NCBI GenBank assembly: GCA_022225965.2
Contig: JAKJXP020000047.1
Location: forward strand, 248,001 to 312,000
DNA from: Diatrype stigma
Taxonomy: Eukaryota; Ascomycota; Sordariomycetes; Xylariales; Diatrypaceae
Length of the DNA: 64,000 nucleotides
Direction of reading: 5' to 3'
Both the position numbers and the translations under genes were made by a program. Below, piece after piece: positions 10,352 through 21,673 of this stretch (positions within the stretch are counted from its first letter, which is position 1; every line of letters begins with the position of its first letter). The notes below the pieces were generated by a model. The model had not been told where the DNA came from. It saw only the letters and a list, made by a program, of their open reading frames with translations, and did not search any database.

Positions 10352-12597
10352 GCTGGATGGATGCTGGATGCCGGATGCCGTCGTCGACCCTTTTGATTAC
10401 GCGGAAGCGGTGGCATTCTCCTGATTGAGATCCCGGACAGGCACCCACATACGCGCGCACTGCACGGCATGGAGACAACTACGGACCTACATAGAGACAT
10501 AGGTAGGGCTGGCAGATGAACAGGTCCCCCGGCCAAGGTTGCTTTTGCCTGGGCTTGTCGGATGCTTCGTGGGCTTATCTATTGGCTCGCCCAAACAATC
10601 GACTGCCGAGGGCAAGCCGGAACTAGCCGAGGTGTTACCAAACCGGAAGCCTTCATGCTAATCGCTACCATGTAGGGACCGATCAAGGTAGAACCTTGGA
10701 GTTGTAGATGGAAATAAGCACCCAGCGTTTCAGCATAATGCTCAATCAAAAATCCCACTCGATCATTTCAAGGCCTTGCAAGTTTGCATGGCAACTTCAT
10801 CTTTCTGTCTATAGGGAGTAAAAGCAGGGAGTGAAAGCCCCTTATTGAGACATCTGCACAGTTTGCAAAATGTCAGCACTAGTAGTCAAAGGTCCGACGT
10901 TGGGATTTGTTTGCCAACTCTGCTGATTATGCCTATGCCTATGCCTAAGTAGCTGGCGCACGGCGGCTCCGATGGAGTGATCTCGCATTTGGAGAAGGTT
11001 GGCCGGGTTTCAAGACAGTCGCACACAAACTGTTTTCGGACCCCAACTGAGTGGCGACAGGTATTTCGTGACCCCAGCAAGAGCCTTTCCGGCTGGTATT
11101 AGGTAAACTTCGGAGGAGAGCTGGCCACTGTATGGGAGACAACAGGTCACGCGGTGAGAACAAATGTGCTGCATCTGCTGGATTGGCTATCGACATTACT
11201 ATATCTTTTTCTAGACTGGTTGAAGCATCTTATAAAAGCGGTATCCGTATATCTAATGCGGGTTAGAATGAGCAGTACTATTCTTGTAACAGGCGGTCAA
11301 GTATCTCATCTCCTGCTTGGGCTCTAGTGAGTTCCTGAGAGTGCATCCGATAGTCGGTAAACAGGAAATTGGATAGTTGAAACGTTTGCATGCATTTTGA
11401 CTACGTAGTTAGGTACATAGCTGGTGGTTACTCAGTAAGTATACCTTAGCTAACCATTGAAGGTGTCATCGCAGTGCATAGTGTGTGAGGGTCTTACGAT
11501 GTTGCTACGCACTACGTATCGTGAAGCCGTACGAATTCCCGCATCGGAGCTGAGAGGGTTGGTGGAATGACGTGAACTTGGACTAATTGTCCCGTTGTAC
11601 GATAGACTCGAACTACCTGTGCTATCTGCGGAGTCATGACAGACCGGTGGTAGCTATTTATATTGTAGATCAGGCTCGTTAAGCTTCCAGAATCCAGATG
11701 CCATTACTATAATACAGTGCCTCCCGGGAGATCCAAACCATGGGATACAGATGTATACAGTACAGACGACTTGGCCGCCACTCCTCTGCCAACCAGCAGA
11801 GCAGCCTGACTTTCGAACCGAAACATGGGGCCTACCATGCAGGGGTCCATCTGGCGATCGCAGCCTTATTGAGCTAAGGGCTACCGATGCAAAGGCAGAG
11901 GATGGCCAGAGCTGTCGACCGAAAGGCCCAGAAAAATTCTGCGCCATCGGAGAAACAGGGACGAACGCCCAATACGCCTGGACCCCGGTAGCCGGCAGTC
12001 TCGGGGGGTGGTGACATCTCTCTCGTGAACTAGGCTGCTAGTAGGTGCTGCATCAGTCCAGTTCCTACACCAGTTCCTACGCCAGTTCAGACCAGTGCAA
12101 AAGCCGGGATTTCGCGCTACATGCCATAGCAGTACTTTCGTGAGCACTCACCCGGTCTAACGGGACCGGCGTTGGATCTAATTCGTGGTGGTAGCAGTCT
12201 GTCTCTCGGCGAAATCGAGGTAGCGTGACGTCGTCCCACAGGGTCTGGAGACAAGAGATCTTGACCCCCGGCGACCCCGCGCTTATAGTCATGGGTACTA
12301 TGCTAAGGGATAACGAATCAACGCCGATTTGATATGGGCCAAAGTCCGGTCCACTATGCGGCGACTCAGGGTTCCAACTAATAAGTAGGTACCGTAGTCA
12401 GGATGGGACAACCTGGTGTCCGTTCCCTCTTAGTAGCATCCGTCGTATTTCATGTTTAAGGGATTGGGGTTCTCCTTATCTGTTGTTCCGTTTTCATCTC
12501 CAGGTTCCGCGGTTCAGAATAGCCAGTGGCTACTCCCACCAAGCAACTCACATCACTCCTTAAAACAAAACAAACAGCCCCCCGCAGAAATCTCACG
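10352..12597. other. intergenic, no gene recognised
   Basis: No supported gene. Small open frames occur on both strands (for example around 11,654-12,147), but they overlap each other, lack consistent splice signals and resemble no family. The last 150 bp, CT- and AC-rich near 12,540-12,590, are the likely leader of the next gene. Confidence 0.5.
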
Positions 12598-13143
12598 ATG
12601 GCCTTCGGAAAATGGAGACTCAGCCGGGGCCGGAAGGGCTCCAACAGTTCTGCGGAACACGACGCCAGCACTAATGGCACCACAACACCGGTCGAGAGCG
12701 AAGGGCAAAGCATCACGAAACCCCGGTCACACGAACCAAGTCAATCTAGCATCCTACGAACCCTCACGGGGACTCTCAAACCACCGCGGCCGAGGAGATT
12801 GACCGAGAAGGATTCAGAGTACGCTCGCCTTCACAAGCCGTTCACCAAGCAAAACCTGGAACACCAGAAGATATTGAGCGCCTTCGAATGGAACTTCGGC
12901 GCGAGCACAAACCAAAGGACCCCGAGCATCTGCAGTGGCATTAGCCCTTGCACATCCAGACAGGGCAGTGTCGATCATGACAACCTCTACCCGCCATCGA
13001 GCCGAACAGACACGAGGGCTCGCGTTAGCAGCGACCTGGGCTACGGAGTATCGTTGGATCGACTGGCTCGGCTGAACATTCGAGGATCCAACAAAAGGAG
13101 GGCAGACTCTCCAAGCGTGAAGCAGCTCGAGGCAGTCTACTGA
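12598..13143 (+). CDS. conserved fungal hypothetical protein, 181 aa
   Basis: Single exon beginning at ATG 12598, preceded by an A/C-rich leader and with a good start context (cacgATGG). The frame stays open further upstream but only from a GTG. The product is basic and Ser/Arg-rich, with no signal peptide or membrane segment. The best-conserved-looking part is central (LTEKDSEYARLHKPFTKQNL, then HQKILSAFEWNF). The flanks look disordered, with Ser/Pro-rich stretches that could be phosphorylated. Short proteins of this type recur in Sordariomycetes, but I know no function. It lies about 1.1 kb upstream of the S18 gene on the same strand. An intron in the leader is possible but not shown. Confidence 0.6.
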   Translation: MAFGKWRLSRGRKGSNSSAEHDASTNGTTTPVESEGQSITKPRSHEPSQSSILRTLTGTLKPPRPRRLTEKDSEYARLHKPFTKQNLEHQKILSAFEWNFGASTNQRTPSICSGISPCTSRQGSVDHDNLYPPSSRTDTRARVSSDLGYGVSLDRLARLNIRGSNKRRADSPSVKQLEAVY

Positions 13144-14264
13144 AGACTGTTCGACTCGACCGATACAATTTATTCAGAACGATACCACGATTGATGCTTG
13201 GAGGAGCTATTGGCTAGACACATGATTGGCGTTTGGGACGGACGGAAAGACGGATGTATTTGGTATATACTGGTATATATACTCGGCTAGACTTGGCTGG
13301 CTGTTCAGTTCAGGGGCGCATGGCACTTGCGCCCGCAATTCATCTAGATAGATGTACGGGCGATGAACTTCGGGCAACCGAAATCGACCAAATTTACCTA
13401 ATATTCACTTGCTATGGGCAGGTTGTACATACGAATATAATGCATTACGAACCGCATAGCATGGCCTCAGAATTTTCAGTGTGATTGATTCATACTCATC
13501 GAAAGTATCCTCATGATCTGTATAATTTGCTCATCATAGGCCGCACCAAGGGACATGGTCAAAGAAAACAAAAACAAGAGTTGCCATTGGCACACATATT
13601 ACCATCGTGCCAAGTCGGAGCCGACTCGTATGCCACAAGGGCCTTTGTATACCTACCTACATGGGCGCATTGCCCATTCTCGGCCGAGTAGCACCTGAAC
13701 ATAGGAGTCTTCTCGGGCGTCATTCAGCAATGGAAGCAAGTTCGCATAGAACGAGTTCGCCATGTAAATACTTCGTAGATTGTAAGAGAAATGTGCTTTA
13801 TATGCTGCCCATGAGGGCGCAGTTACATGGCTGTTATTGGCGACATGAGAGAAACACGGCTTGCAGCCGCAGCAGCAGCGCAAAATCGGCTTGGTTGGGT
13901 TCAAGTTGTCAAGTTGGTGGTGGAAGAGTTGGTGGCCTGCAATGCGAAACCAGAGAAGAAAAATTGCATAAGTACTGGACCCAACTAAAGCATTTTATCG
14001 GGGCATACTGTCACGTGCACAGACCACCTTGTATCACACATACATCCTCGTTCCTATCGCACAAGTTTGTTGATTGGTTGGTCACGTGCTCGAAAATTTG
14101 GTGGATGTGCCAGGCCCCTCCAATCCCTTCCTGCCCTAATTAAGCGAACCTCAGAAAAAACGGTTCCGCCTGCATCTTCTTTTCCTTACGACAGTTTGGA
14201 ACTTCGTGATAACTACGATCGACCGACAACTCAAGGCAACAATTCGACAAGACAGTTGCCCATC
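13144..14264. other. intergenic and S18 upstream region
   Basis: No coding sequence that I can support. Several overlapping short open frames (13,233-14,143) are unrelated to any family. The right part contains the promoter elements listed separately, and a pyrimidine-rich leader precedes the S18 start. Confidence 0.5.
14011..14088 (+). promoter_or_regulatory. paired TCACGTG boxes and inverted CCAAT upstream of RPS18
   Basis: TCACGTG occurs at 14011-14017 and 14082-14088, and an inverted CCAAT (attgg) lies at 14073-14077 next to the second box. The CACGTG core is the E-box bound by bHLH factors such as Cbf1. The duplicated arrangement 180-250 bp upstream of a ribosomal protein start is suggestive of a promoter. 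Binding is inferred. Confidence 0.45.
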
Positions 14265-15052
<788 letters not shown>

Positions 15053-15676
15053 ACGTGGGTGCTGGACGGGGTGGTTTCATTGGTTCAGGTCATTCATCAT
15101 CATCATCATCGCTGCGGATGGACAGGAGTGAAGGCTGGACTGAAATTACTACATCAACGACGTATTTGTCGTCTGCTTTACGAAAGGTGTCCTGGCTATC
15201 GGATAGGACCAATCATGGGTGTACTCTAGTAAAACAAAAATACAGAGGCATCTATTTCATGAACACATCCACGATGTTGACAGCCATGAGTGCTTTCAAA
15301 CGACATCTTCAGAGGTGGTTGCAGGAAACTTGAGAAGTCGAAGTGGAGGCGAATGATGATGATGCTCTGTCTATTGATTCTGAGCGAGCCCATGTTTGCT
15401 GTTCCACATGACTGAACGTACGGAGATGTTCTCGAGGATCCATCGGGGTCGGTCTCCCTAATACATGCAAATTAAGGATACAGAAACGTAGGACACTTGC
15501 ATTCTCTCACGGCTTAATCCGATGCAAGATACTTAGCAAGAACCGCCTTCAAGCCGTTATTCCTCTAAACCGTGCTCCGCGCCACCATTTCCAAAACGTC
15601 GTGAATCATGAGCGCCGAGACAGGCTTTCAACAAAATGGGAAAAGATATACATATGTAAGTATGTAGTTGGGTATC
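15053..15676. other. convergent 3' region between RPS18 and SDO1
   Basis: This 624-bp interval lies between two converging stop codons. It should contain both 3' untranslated regions and poly(A) sites. A run of catcatcatcatc occurs near 15,090. No further gene is seen. Confidence 0.5.
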
Positions 15677-16663
15677 TTAATCTTCGTGCGTGACAGCCAT
15701 ATCCAGGACCTCGACCCTGCCTTGCCCTCTCGTCTCGTTCCCCACGAAGTCGGACAGGCCCTTGAAGGCGCCCGGCTCGACGAACCCGACCACCTCCCAC
15801 TCGGACCCGAGCACGTCCTGCGCCTCGACCTGCTCGACGTAGCTGAGGATCCTATCCTTCACCGTCCCGGCCGAGCCCTTCTGCGGCTGCTGCTGGTCGC
15901 TCTCCTCCGCTCCCGGTTTCGCCGCCCCTGCGGCGGGCGCCTTCACGGCTTGCTTCAGGACGCCCGTCGGACACGTGATCCGGAGCCGCATGCGCGCCCG
16001 CGCCACGGGGATCGGCTGGTGCGCGATCAGCGCCTTCATGGCCTCGAGCGCCTGGCTCTTGGCGCTCTTCGTTGTCACCACCCCCGTCCAGTTGTGCTCC
16101 TTCTCCTTCTCCTTCGCGGGCGCCCGCGGCTTCGCCTCCCCCTCTTCGCCGGCGGCCGGCGTCGCGGCGCCGCTCCCTGCCGCGCTCTTGTCACCTGGTT
16201 GCTGCTGCCCTTGGCTGCTGTGGTGGGCCTGGGAGCTGAGCATGTCGAGGGCCTTGTCGATCATGCCGGTGGTGTAGACGCGCTTGGTGCGGGGGTCGAC
16301 GAGCTTGCTGGCGACGATGGAGACGACCTCGTGGTGGACGCGGTCCATCTGGGCGGCGCGCTCCTTCTCGCCGACCTGCAGCTCGCCCTTGCGCAGGATC
16401 TCGAGGATGACGTCGTTGAGGGGCGTGGCCTTGCCGAAGGCCTTGGCCAGGTCCTCCGAGGGCGCCGTCTGGCCCTTGGACACGTTCAGGAACACGTTGG
16501 GGATCTGCAGCACCTCGTCCAGGTCCGTCTCGATCCCCTGCCGCCACTCCAGCACCTTGTTCTTGTAGCACGCGATCTCGAACCGCTTCTTGCCCTTCTT
16601 CAGCCGCACCAGCGACACGTTCGTCAGCTTGATCTGGTTGCTCGGCTGCTGGATCCGCGACAT
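15677..16663 (-). CDS. SDO1: ribosome maturation protein SBDS/Sdo1
   Basis: Single-exon frame of 328 residues from ATG 16663. The frame is open 35 codons further upstream, but only to a GTG, and family similarity begins at MSRIQQPSNQIKLTNVSLVR. The N-terminal FYSH domain is clear (KKRFEIACYKNKVLEWR at about 26-41, then IPNVFLNVSKGQ at 54-65). It is followed by the central helical domain (LQVGEKERAAQMD, LVDPRTKRVYTTGMIDKAL at about 95-140). The third, ferredoxin-like domain begins near 195 (AKSQALEAMKAL, MRLRITCP). Sdo1 works with the GTPase Efl1 to release Tif6/eIF6 from nascent 60S subunits. The protein is longer than the usual 250 or so residues because of two low-complexity insertions (about 143-189, Gln/Gly/Ala/Lys-rich; about 241-268, Ala/Gln-rich). 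A 357-codon frame on the opposite strand is a GC-rich shadow. Confidence 0.95.
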   Translation of the reverse strand: MSRIQQPSNQIKLTNVSLVRLKKGKKRFEIACYKNKVLEWRQGIETDLDEVLQIPNVFLNVSKGQTAPSEDLAKAFGKATPLNDVILEILRKGELQVGEKERAAQMDRVHHEVVSIVASKLVDPRTKRVYTTGMIDKALDMLSSQAHHSSQGQQQPGDKSAAGSGAATPAAGEEGEAKPRAPAKEKEKEHNWTGVVTTKSAKSQALEAMKALIAHQPIPVARARMRLRITCPTGVLKQAVKAPAAGAAKPGAEESDQQQPQKGSAGTVKDRILSYVEQVEAQDVLGSEWEVVGFVEPGAFKGLSDFVGNETRGQGRVEVLDMAVTHED

Positions 16664-18458
16664 CGTGCCGTTTGTCTGTCGACCTTGGTCGTCGTCGCCC
16701 TCCCTGGGATGCGCGTGCGTATGTATGTGGTGTGGTATTGACGGCTGAGGGCTTTCCGTCGTTGTCACGGAGCGTCACGAGGATTTATATTCGTTTCACT
16801 GGGCTATTCGGAAAGAAGAAGGGGGGAGGGGGGATATAAAAAAATAAAAAATGATGAGCCGCTTGGATTAGAAGATCTTACACAGGTATGATGCATAGCG
16901 GGGTGTAAAGTGGGATGAATTTCTGTGTATTGTGTAAGGCTTGATCGGGGAAAACTAGTAGAATTTCCCGACAATGAACGAAGCTAGGTACCTACTAACT
17001 GCATAGAAGTCTGGAGCCAGGGGGTGCTTAGCCTGCCTGTCCTGCTAGCCTATGAGAAAGCCAGCCAAGCTGCTGCCTACATGTCACCCCTTCAAGCCCC
17101 TATGTAAGTCCAATCGATGGGATATGGGATCCATCCGTGTTACGCAGGTACGGACGGCTATGCAGGTGCAGAAGCACATGATCGATGTTTCTACCTCATC
17201 TAGGCTACCTGTACGTACCTAAGTAGGTAAGTTACAGGAAGCACAGCACACCGAAAGGATAGACGATAGGAAAAGTTGTAAGCTGAACACATCTCCTTGA
17301 TTGGACAAGTAACGCTTCGTCACAAATGATTCAAGATGACTAGAAGCCTTGTCATCGGGTTGCGAAGAGCCCTGCTACCCAAAGCAGACCCTATTTGTCT
17401 AGGTGGACATCGTATCGTACATACACACACGTCCAAGCTTGAGAGGATGACTCTTATTAGCATTTGGAACCCTGTCCCTTGGTTATCAAGCCCGGTCTCT
17501 GTGTAAGCCTCATCCTTTTAACCCCTTATTACTTCGTACATAAATAGGAGGTGTGTTGATGCATGTGTTCGAGTGGCCAAACACCCCAACATAGGTATCG
17601 CTCTGTGAGGGTGAGGGTGGACGTTTCGGAAATGGCAAAGCATGTGAACTGTTGTTGCATTGAATATCCTGGTTCGGGGTTCAACTCCAAGATGCAACAC
17701 CCACCGCTACTATACCTACATGTACATACATATCACTGTATGTACCTGTCTAGGGGTAGTATGTGATGGTAGGGATGATAGGGAATCGCTGGCTGATGAC
17801 GCTTATCGCGCTGGACCCCCGCTATCAAGGTGTCCCGTGGGCTGCTGTGTGGAACCAGCGCAGACCGGCGCTGTGCCAGAACTGTCGTAATCTAGCTCGA
17901 ATCGGGCAGGTCACCTACTAACAAAGTGACTTTGGCTACCTTGATGAGCGGGTTCCCCGGATATGCACAATGCTCGTTGGGAGTGGTATTGCATGTGATA
18001 AACGAGTATAAACGAGTAACCTGCCCGTAAGTTTGGCCGCGGCTTGCCTATAGCCAGACTGAAGGCAAGGCTCGTATGCAGTATATACAAATATCGGAGA
18101 TCTGACCCAAGCAGGCTGGGCAAGCCAAAAGTATATACTGGTACAGGGTGACGTTAACAAGGCAACATCTCACCCGGAATTGGCTGGTTGGCTAGACACC
18201 CTTTCCCCCAGCGCGCCGATCCCTGAGCTTTGAGCAGGAGCTCTGGTTTCATCAGCCTATGGTTACGGGAAGCTCTGTGCTCCGTCTTCCTTTCCCATAA
18301 ACATCACCGCCATCCCTCATCCTTCTGCCATCCATCCATCTCCTTTCCTATCATCAAACCATCAACCGTCACCATCAGTATTACCACCATAGGATATCTT
18401 CATCACAGTTTGACGGTGACGTTTGTATCATCAAGTCCCTATCTTATCGCTGCCCATC
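16664..18458. other. divergent intergenic region, SDO1 and carboxypeptidase Y
   Basis: This holds the upstream regions of both flanking genes. A G-rich tract (ggggggagggggg) lies near 16,820. The last 150 bp before 18,459 are CT/CA-rich, a typical fungal leader. A B-box-like ggttcaactcc at 17,678-17,688, with a GTTGCAT/ATGCAAC pair around it, does not fold as a full tRNA. Confidence 0.5.
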
Positions 18459-20139
18459 ATGAAGGTAGCCGCCCCAACCTTGTTGCTGGGCGCCACCACG
18501 GCTGCCTTTGCACAAGAGCAGCAAGTGCTCGGCGGTGTCGGTGATGCCTTCGAGCCCATTGCCGATTCCCTTAAGCACCCCTTAGAGTCTTTTGAGAAGG
18601 CTCTTGGTAAGATGCCTACCCAGGCCAAGGGTCTCTGGGATGAAATGAGCCTTTTAGTCCCTGGTTTCATGGAGAAGGCATCCAACTTCGTCTCCCAACC
18701 TAAGCCGCATAGCAGAAAGGCTGATAAGGAGTGGGACCGTGTCATCATGGGCCAGGATGTGCAGAGCATCTGGGTCGAGACCGATGGTGTGAAGCACCGC
18801 AAGGTCGATGGCCATCTCGAGGACTACAACATGCGCGTCAAGAAGGTTGATCCTTCCGTTCTCGGCGTCGACAAGGTCAAGCAATACAGTGGATACCTCG
18901 ACGATGAGGCAAATGACAAGCACCTGTTCTATTGTCAGTTTATGTTCCCGAGCAATCCGATCGACATGCGCTAACATCCCCGTAGGGTTCTTCGAGTCTC
19001 GAAACGACCCCAAGAACGACCCCGTAGTCCTATGGCTGAACGGCGGCCCCGGCTGCTCCTCGATGATGGGACTCTTCATGGAGCTCGGCCCATCCAGCGT
19101 CCAGAAGGGTGGCAAGCTCAAGTGGAACGAGAACTCTTGGAACAGCAATGCCTCAGTCATCTTCATCGACCAGCCCGTCAACACGGGCTACTCCTACAGC
19201 AACAACCCCGTCTATAACACTGTCGCGGCGAGCAAGGACATCTACGCTCTCCTTACGCTGTTCTTCCATGACTTCCCCGAGTATGCTGAGCAGCCATTCC
19301 ACATCTCTGGCGAGTCCTACGCTGGCCACTACATCCCCGTCTTTGCCCACGAGATCCTCTCGCATAAGAACCGAAACATCAACCTGCAGAGTGTTGCCAT
19401 CGGTAACGGTTTGACCGACCCATACACCCAATATGCTCAGTACCGCCCGATGGCTTGCGGCGAGGGTGGCTACGAGGCCGTCCTTGACCCCAGCGAGTGT
19501 CAATCCATGGACAACGCCCTCCCCCGTTGCCAGTCGCTCATTCAGAGCTGCTACGACTCGGAGAGCGCCTGGACCTGTGTGCCCAGTGCCATCTACTGCA
19601 ACAATGCTATGATCGGTCCTTTCCAGCGAACTGGATACAACGTGTACGATGTCCGCGAGAAGTGCCAGGACCAGGAGAACCTGTGCTACACTGAGACTGC
19701 GTGGATCGCAGACTACCTGAACCAGAAGAACGTCATGGATGCCATTGGCGCTGAAGTCCAGAACTACGAGAGTTGCAACACTGATATCAACAGGAACTTC
19801 TTGTTCCAGGGTGACTGGTCCAAGCCCTTCCACCGTCTTGTCCCCGATCTCATCAAGCAGATTCCCGTCCTTATCTACGCTGGTGATGCCGATTACATCT
19901 GCAACTGGCTCGGCAACCAGGCTTGGACTGATGCGCTTGAGTGGCCTGGCCACAAGGACTTCGCTGGCACTGACAAGAAGGGCTTGACCCTCGATGACAA
20001 GGAATATGGCCAAGTGAAGAGCAGCGGTAACTTGACCTTCATGCGCATTTACCAGGCTGGCCACATGGTTCCCTTCAACCAACCCGAGGCCTCGCTCGAC
20101 TTCTTCAACCGGTGGTTGAATGGTGAGTGGTACGCTTAA
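18459..20139 (+). CDS. vacuolar carboxypeptidase Y (serine carboxypeptidase, S10)
   Basis: Two exons, 18459-18933 and 18986-20139, give 542 residues. The 52-bp intron has GTCAGT, CTAAC and CGTAG signals. The start [18 protein letters not shown] is a signal peptide, followed by a propeptide with [14 protein letters not shown]. The mature enzyme begins near [20 protein letters not shown]. Catalytic residues are Ser269 (GESYAGHY), Asp459 ([10 protein letters not shown]) and His518 ([10 protein letters not shown]); the oxyanion motif NGGPGCSS is present. The mature region is Cys-rich, and one N-glycosylation site is visible (NLT). The family removes C-terminal residues from peptides in the vacuole. 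It is the orthologue of yeast PRC1 and of the Aspergillus cpyA type, judged by pro-region and length. Codon choice is strongly biased, as in highly expressed genes. Confidence 0.95.
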
Positions 20140-21673
20140 GCGGGCGAATCCAATCTTGGATGGACTAGTATTGAGCTGCCCTCAGACGGCATGGTTTTTT
20201 GGCATACGAGAGAGTTGAGTCTTAAATAATGAGACATGGGATGGCGCTTAGAATGCTACGATAGTACATACATCGATACACTGGGCCCTTGATATAACAA
20301 TAAATCCTTTAATGCAACGATACCTAAGCTGTCTTACAACACCAAACATGTCCACTGACATAAGGTAGTACCAGATATGATGAAACTCAGGTTTACTGTG
20401 AATGAATGCATGTTACAACAGATAAATTACGAAATCCTCGACGCTGGAGGCCAGGAGGTTCCGCACTCAAAAAACGTTGTAGATGGTTGATCTCGTCTTG
20501 TACACTCGTGAAGAGGCATCCGGCTCAAGATCAGGCGTGGTTAAAGAGGCCTGATCGAGCAATGGCAAAAGACATGTCGTTCTACGAGTGGAATATGATA
20601 GATGATTATGGCCGGTAACAAACGCTATAGGTAGACAGGCACAATGGTTATTGGAAATAACCTCGACATACCTTCTTACCTAGCTTAACTTACCGGCGAA
20701 GCTGCAGTTCTGCCATAATTGATGTGTCGTGCCATTGACGAGCTTCAGGATAATCATGGAATGAGTGCACGATACTGAGTATAGTTCCAACTTTGGGGTT
20801 ATAGCCCAAAGAGGTATCCGGCAAAACATCTCGATCATGTTTTAGGTTGGACAGCAAGCGACGCGATGATGAGTAGAATAAGTATCCGGGAAGGTTGAGC
20901 TGGTGCTAGAATTTTTTGCTTAGGTACCCAAGCAGCCAAGGCAGGGAAAATGCTCGGCTACCAATTAGTCTGGTGGCTGGGGGTCGTGAGATTGCGCCAC
21001 ATTCTGGCCTAGCCACGCTTTTCATAGGCCCACCTGCACTGATGCTGCTAACGCATGCAGCTGCCCGTGACTGCCTGCCCCTTTTATGGAACCTTCACTA
21101 TCCACGCTGGCACTCGGGAAGCTTCAACTCAGCCTTCACACCCGACGTTGGGTATGTATGTAGAGTAAGCAAGCAGCCTCTAGGTAGTTGCTACCTCCTT
21201 CCTCAGAAAGCAAAACACAGGTTGTTCAACTTGATACCTTTTCAAGGAAAGACGAACCTCGAAACCTCAAGGATTTCAGAGGAAGCCAGCCGTGATGGGC
21301 AGCGCTCCTCCTCAACATCAGCCGGCGATTCGTCTGGCGATTCGTCGTTGCCGCAATACCAGGAGCTTCCTTCCCATTACTGCTGTCTCATCAACATAGA
21401 CTCCAAGGACTGCTCCACCTTGTATGTATGGCATGAGAGATGTTCCAGCTCTGAGTTGACAAGGGCGGGACGGGTGAACAACTTCATCCGTTCACTTTCA
21501 CAGCTTTACATTTTAACATTGACGTGGCGCTTCTTCCGCTTCAGTCTCTTGTTACCACACCCGAATTCACCCATACATACTTTACACTCTTGCCGTGGAC
21601 AGCTTTCCTGCTACCTCTTGCCATGGATTAGGGTTCCTTGAAATCCTTCTTCTGGGGTCACCCTTTGCTTGTG
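20140..21673. other. intergenic and leader of the Cas1-like gene
   Basis: A 241-codon frame (20,916-21,641) begins at a TTG and matches nothing I recognise. It is probably a chance frame in the leader region. CT-rich stretches near 21,300-21,600 fit a long 5' leader. No RNA gene is seen. Confidence 0.45.

Noticed and set aside
15668..16741. 357-codon plus-strand frame opposite SDO1
   Set aside because: Its translation is Arg/Leu/Asp-rich with no family resemblance, and the minus strand encodes a full SBDS protein. It is a GC-rich shadow.
17654..17700. Possible tRNA with B box ggttcaactcc
   Set aside because: GTTGCAT/ATGCAAC can pair, but there is no room for D and anticodon arms and the T stem is mismatched.
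19153..20082. 309-codon minus frame inside the carboxypeptidase gene
   Set aside because: Complete overlap with a clear serine carboxypeptidase. The frame is a codon-bias artefact.
20916..21641. 241-codon plus frame upstream of the Cas1-like gene
   Set aside because: Starts at TTG, mixed composition, no family resemblance, and lies in the probable leader or promoter.
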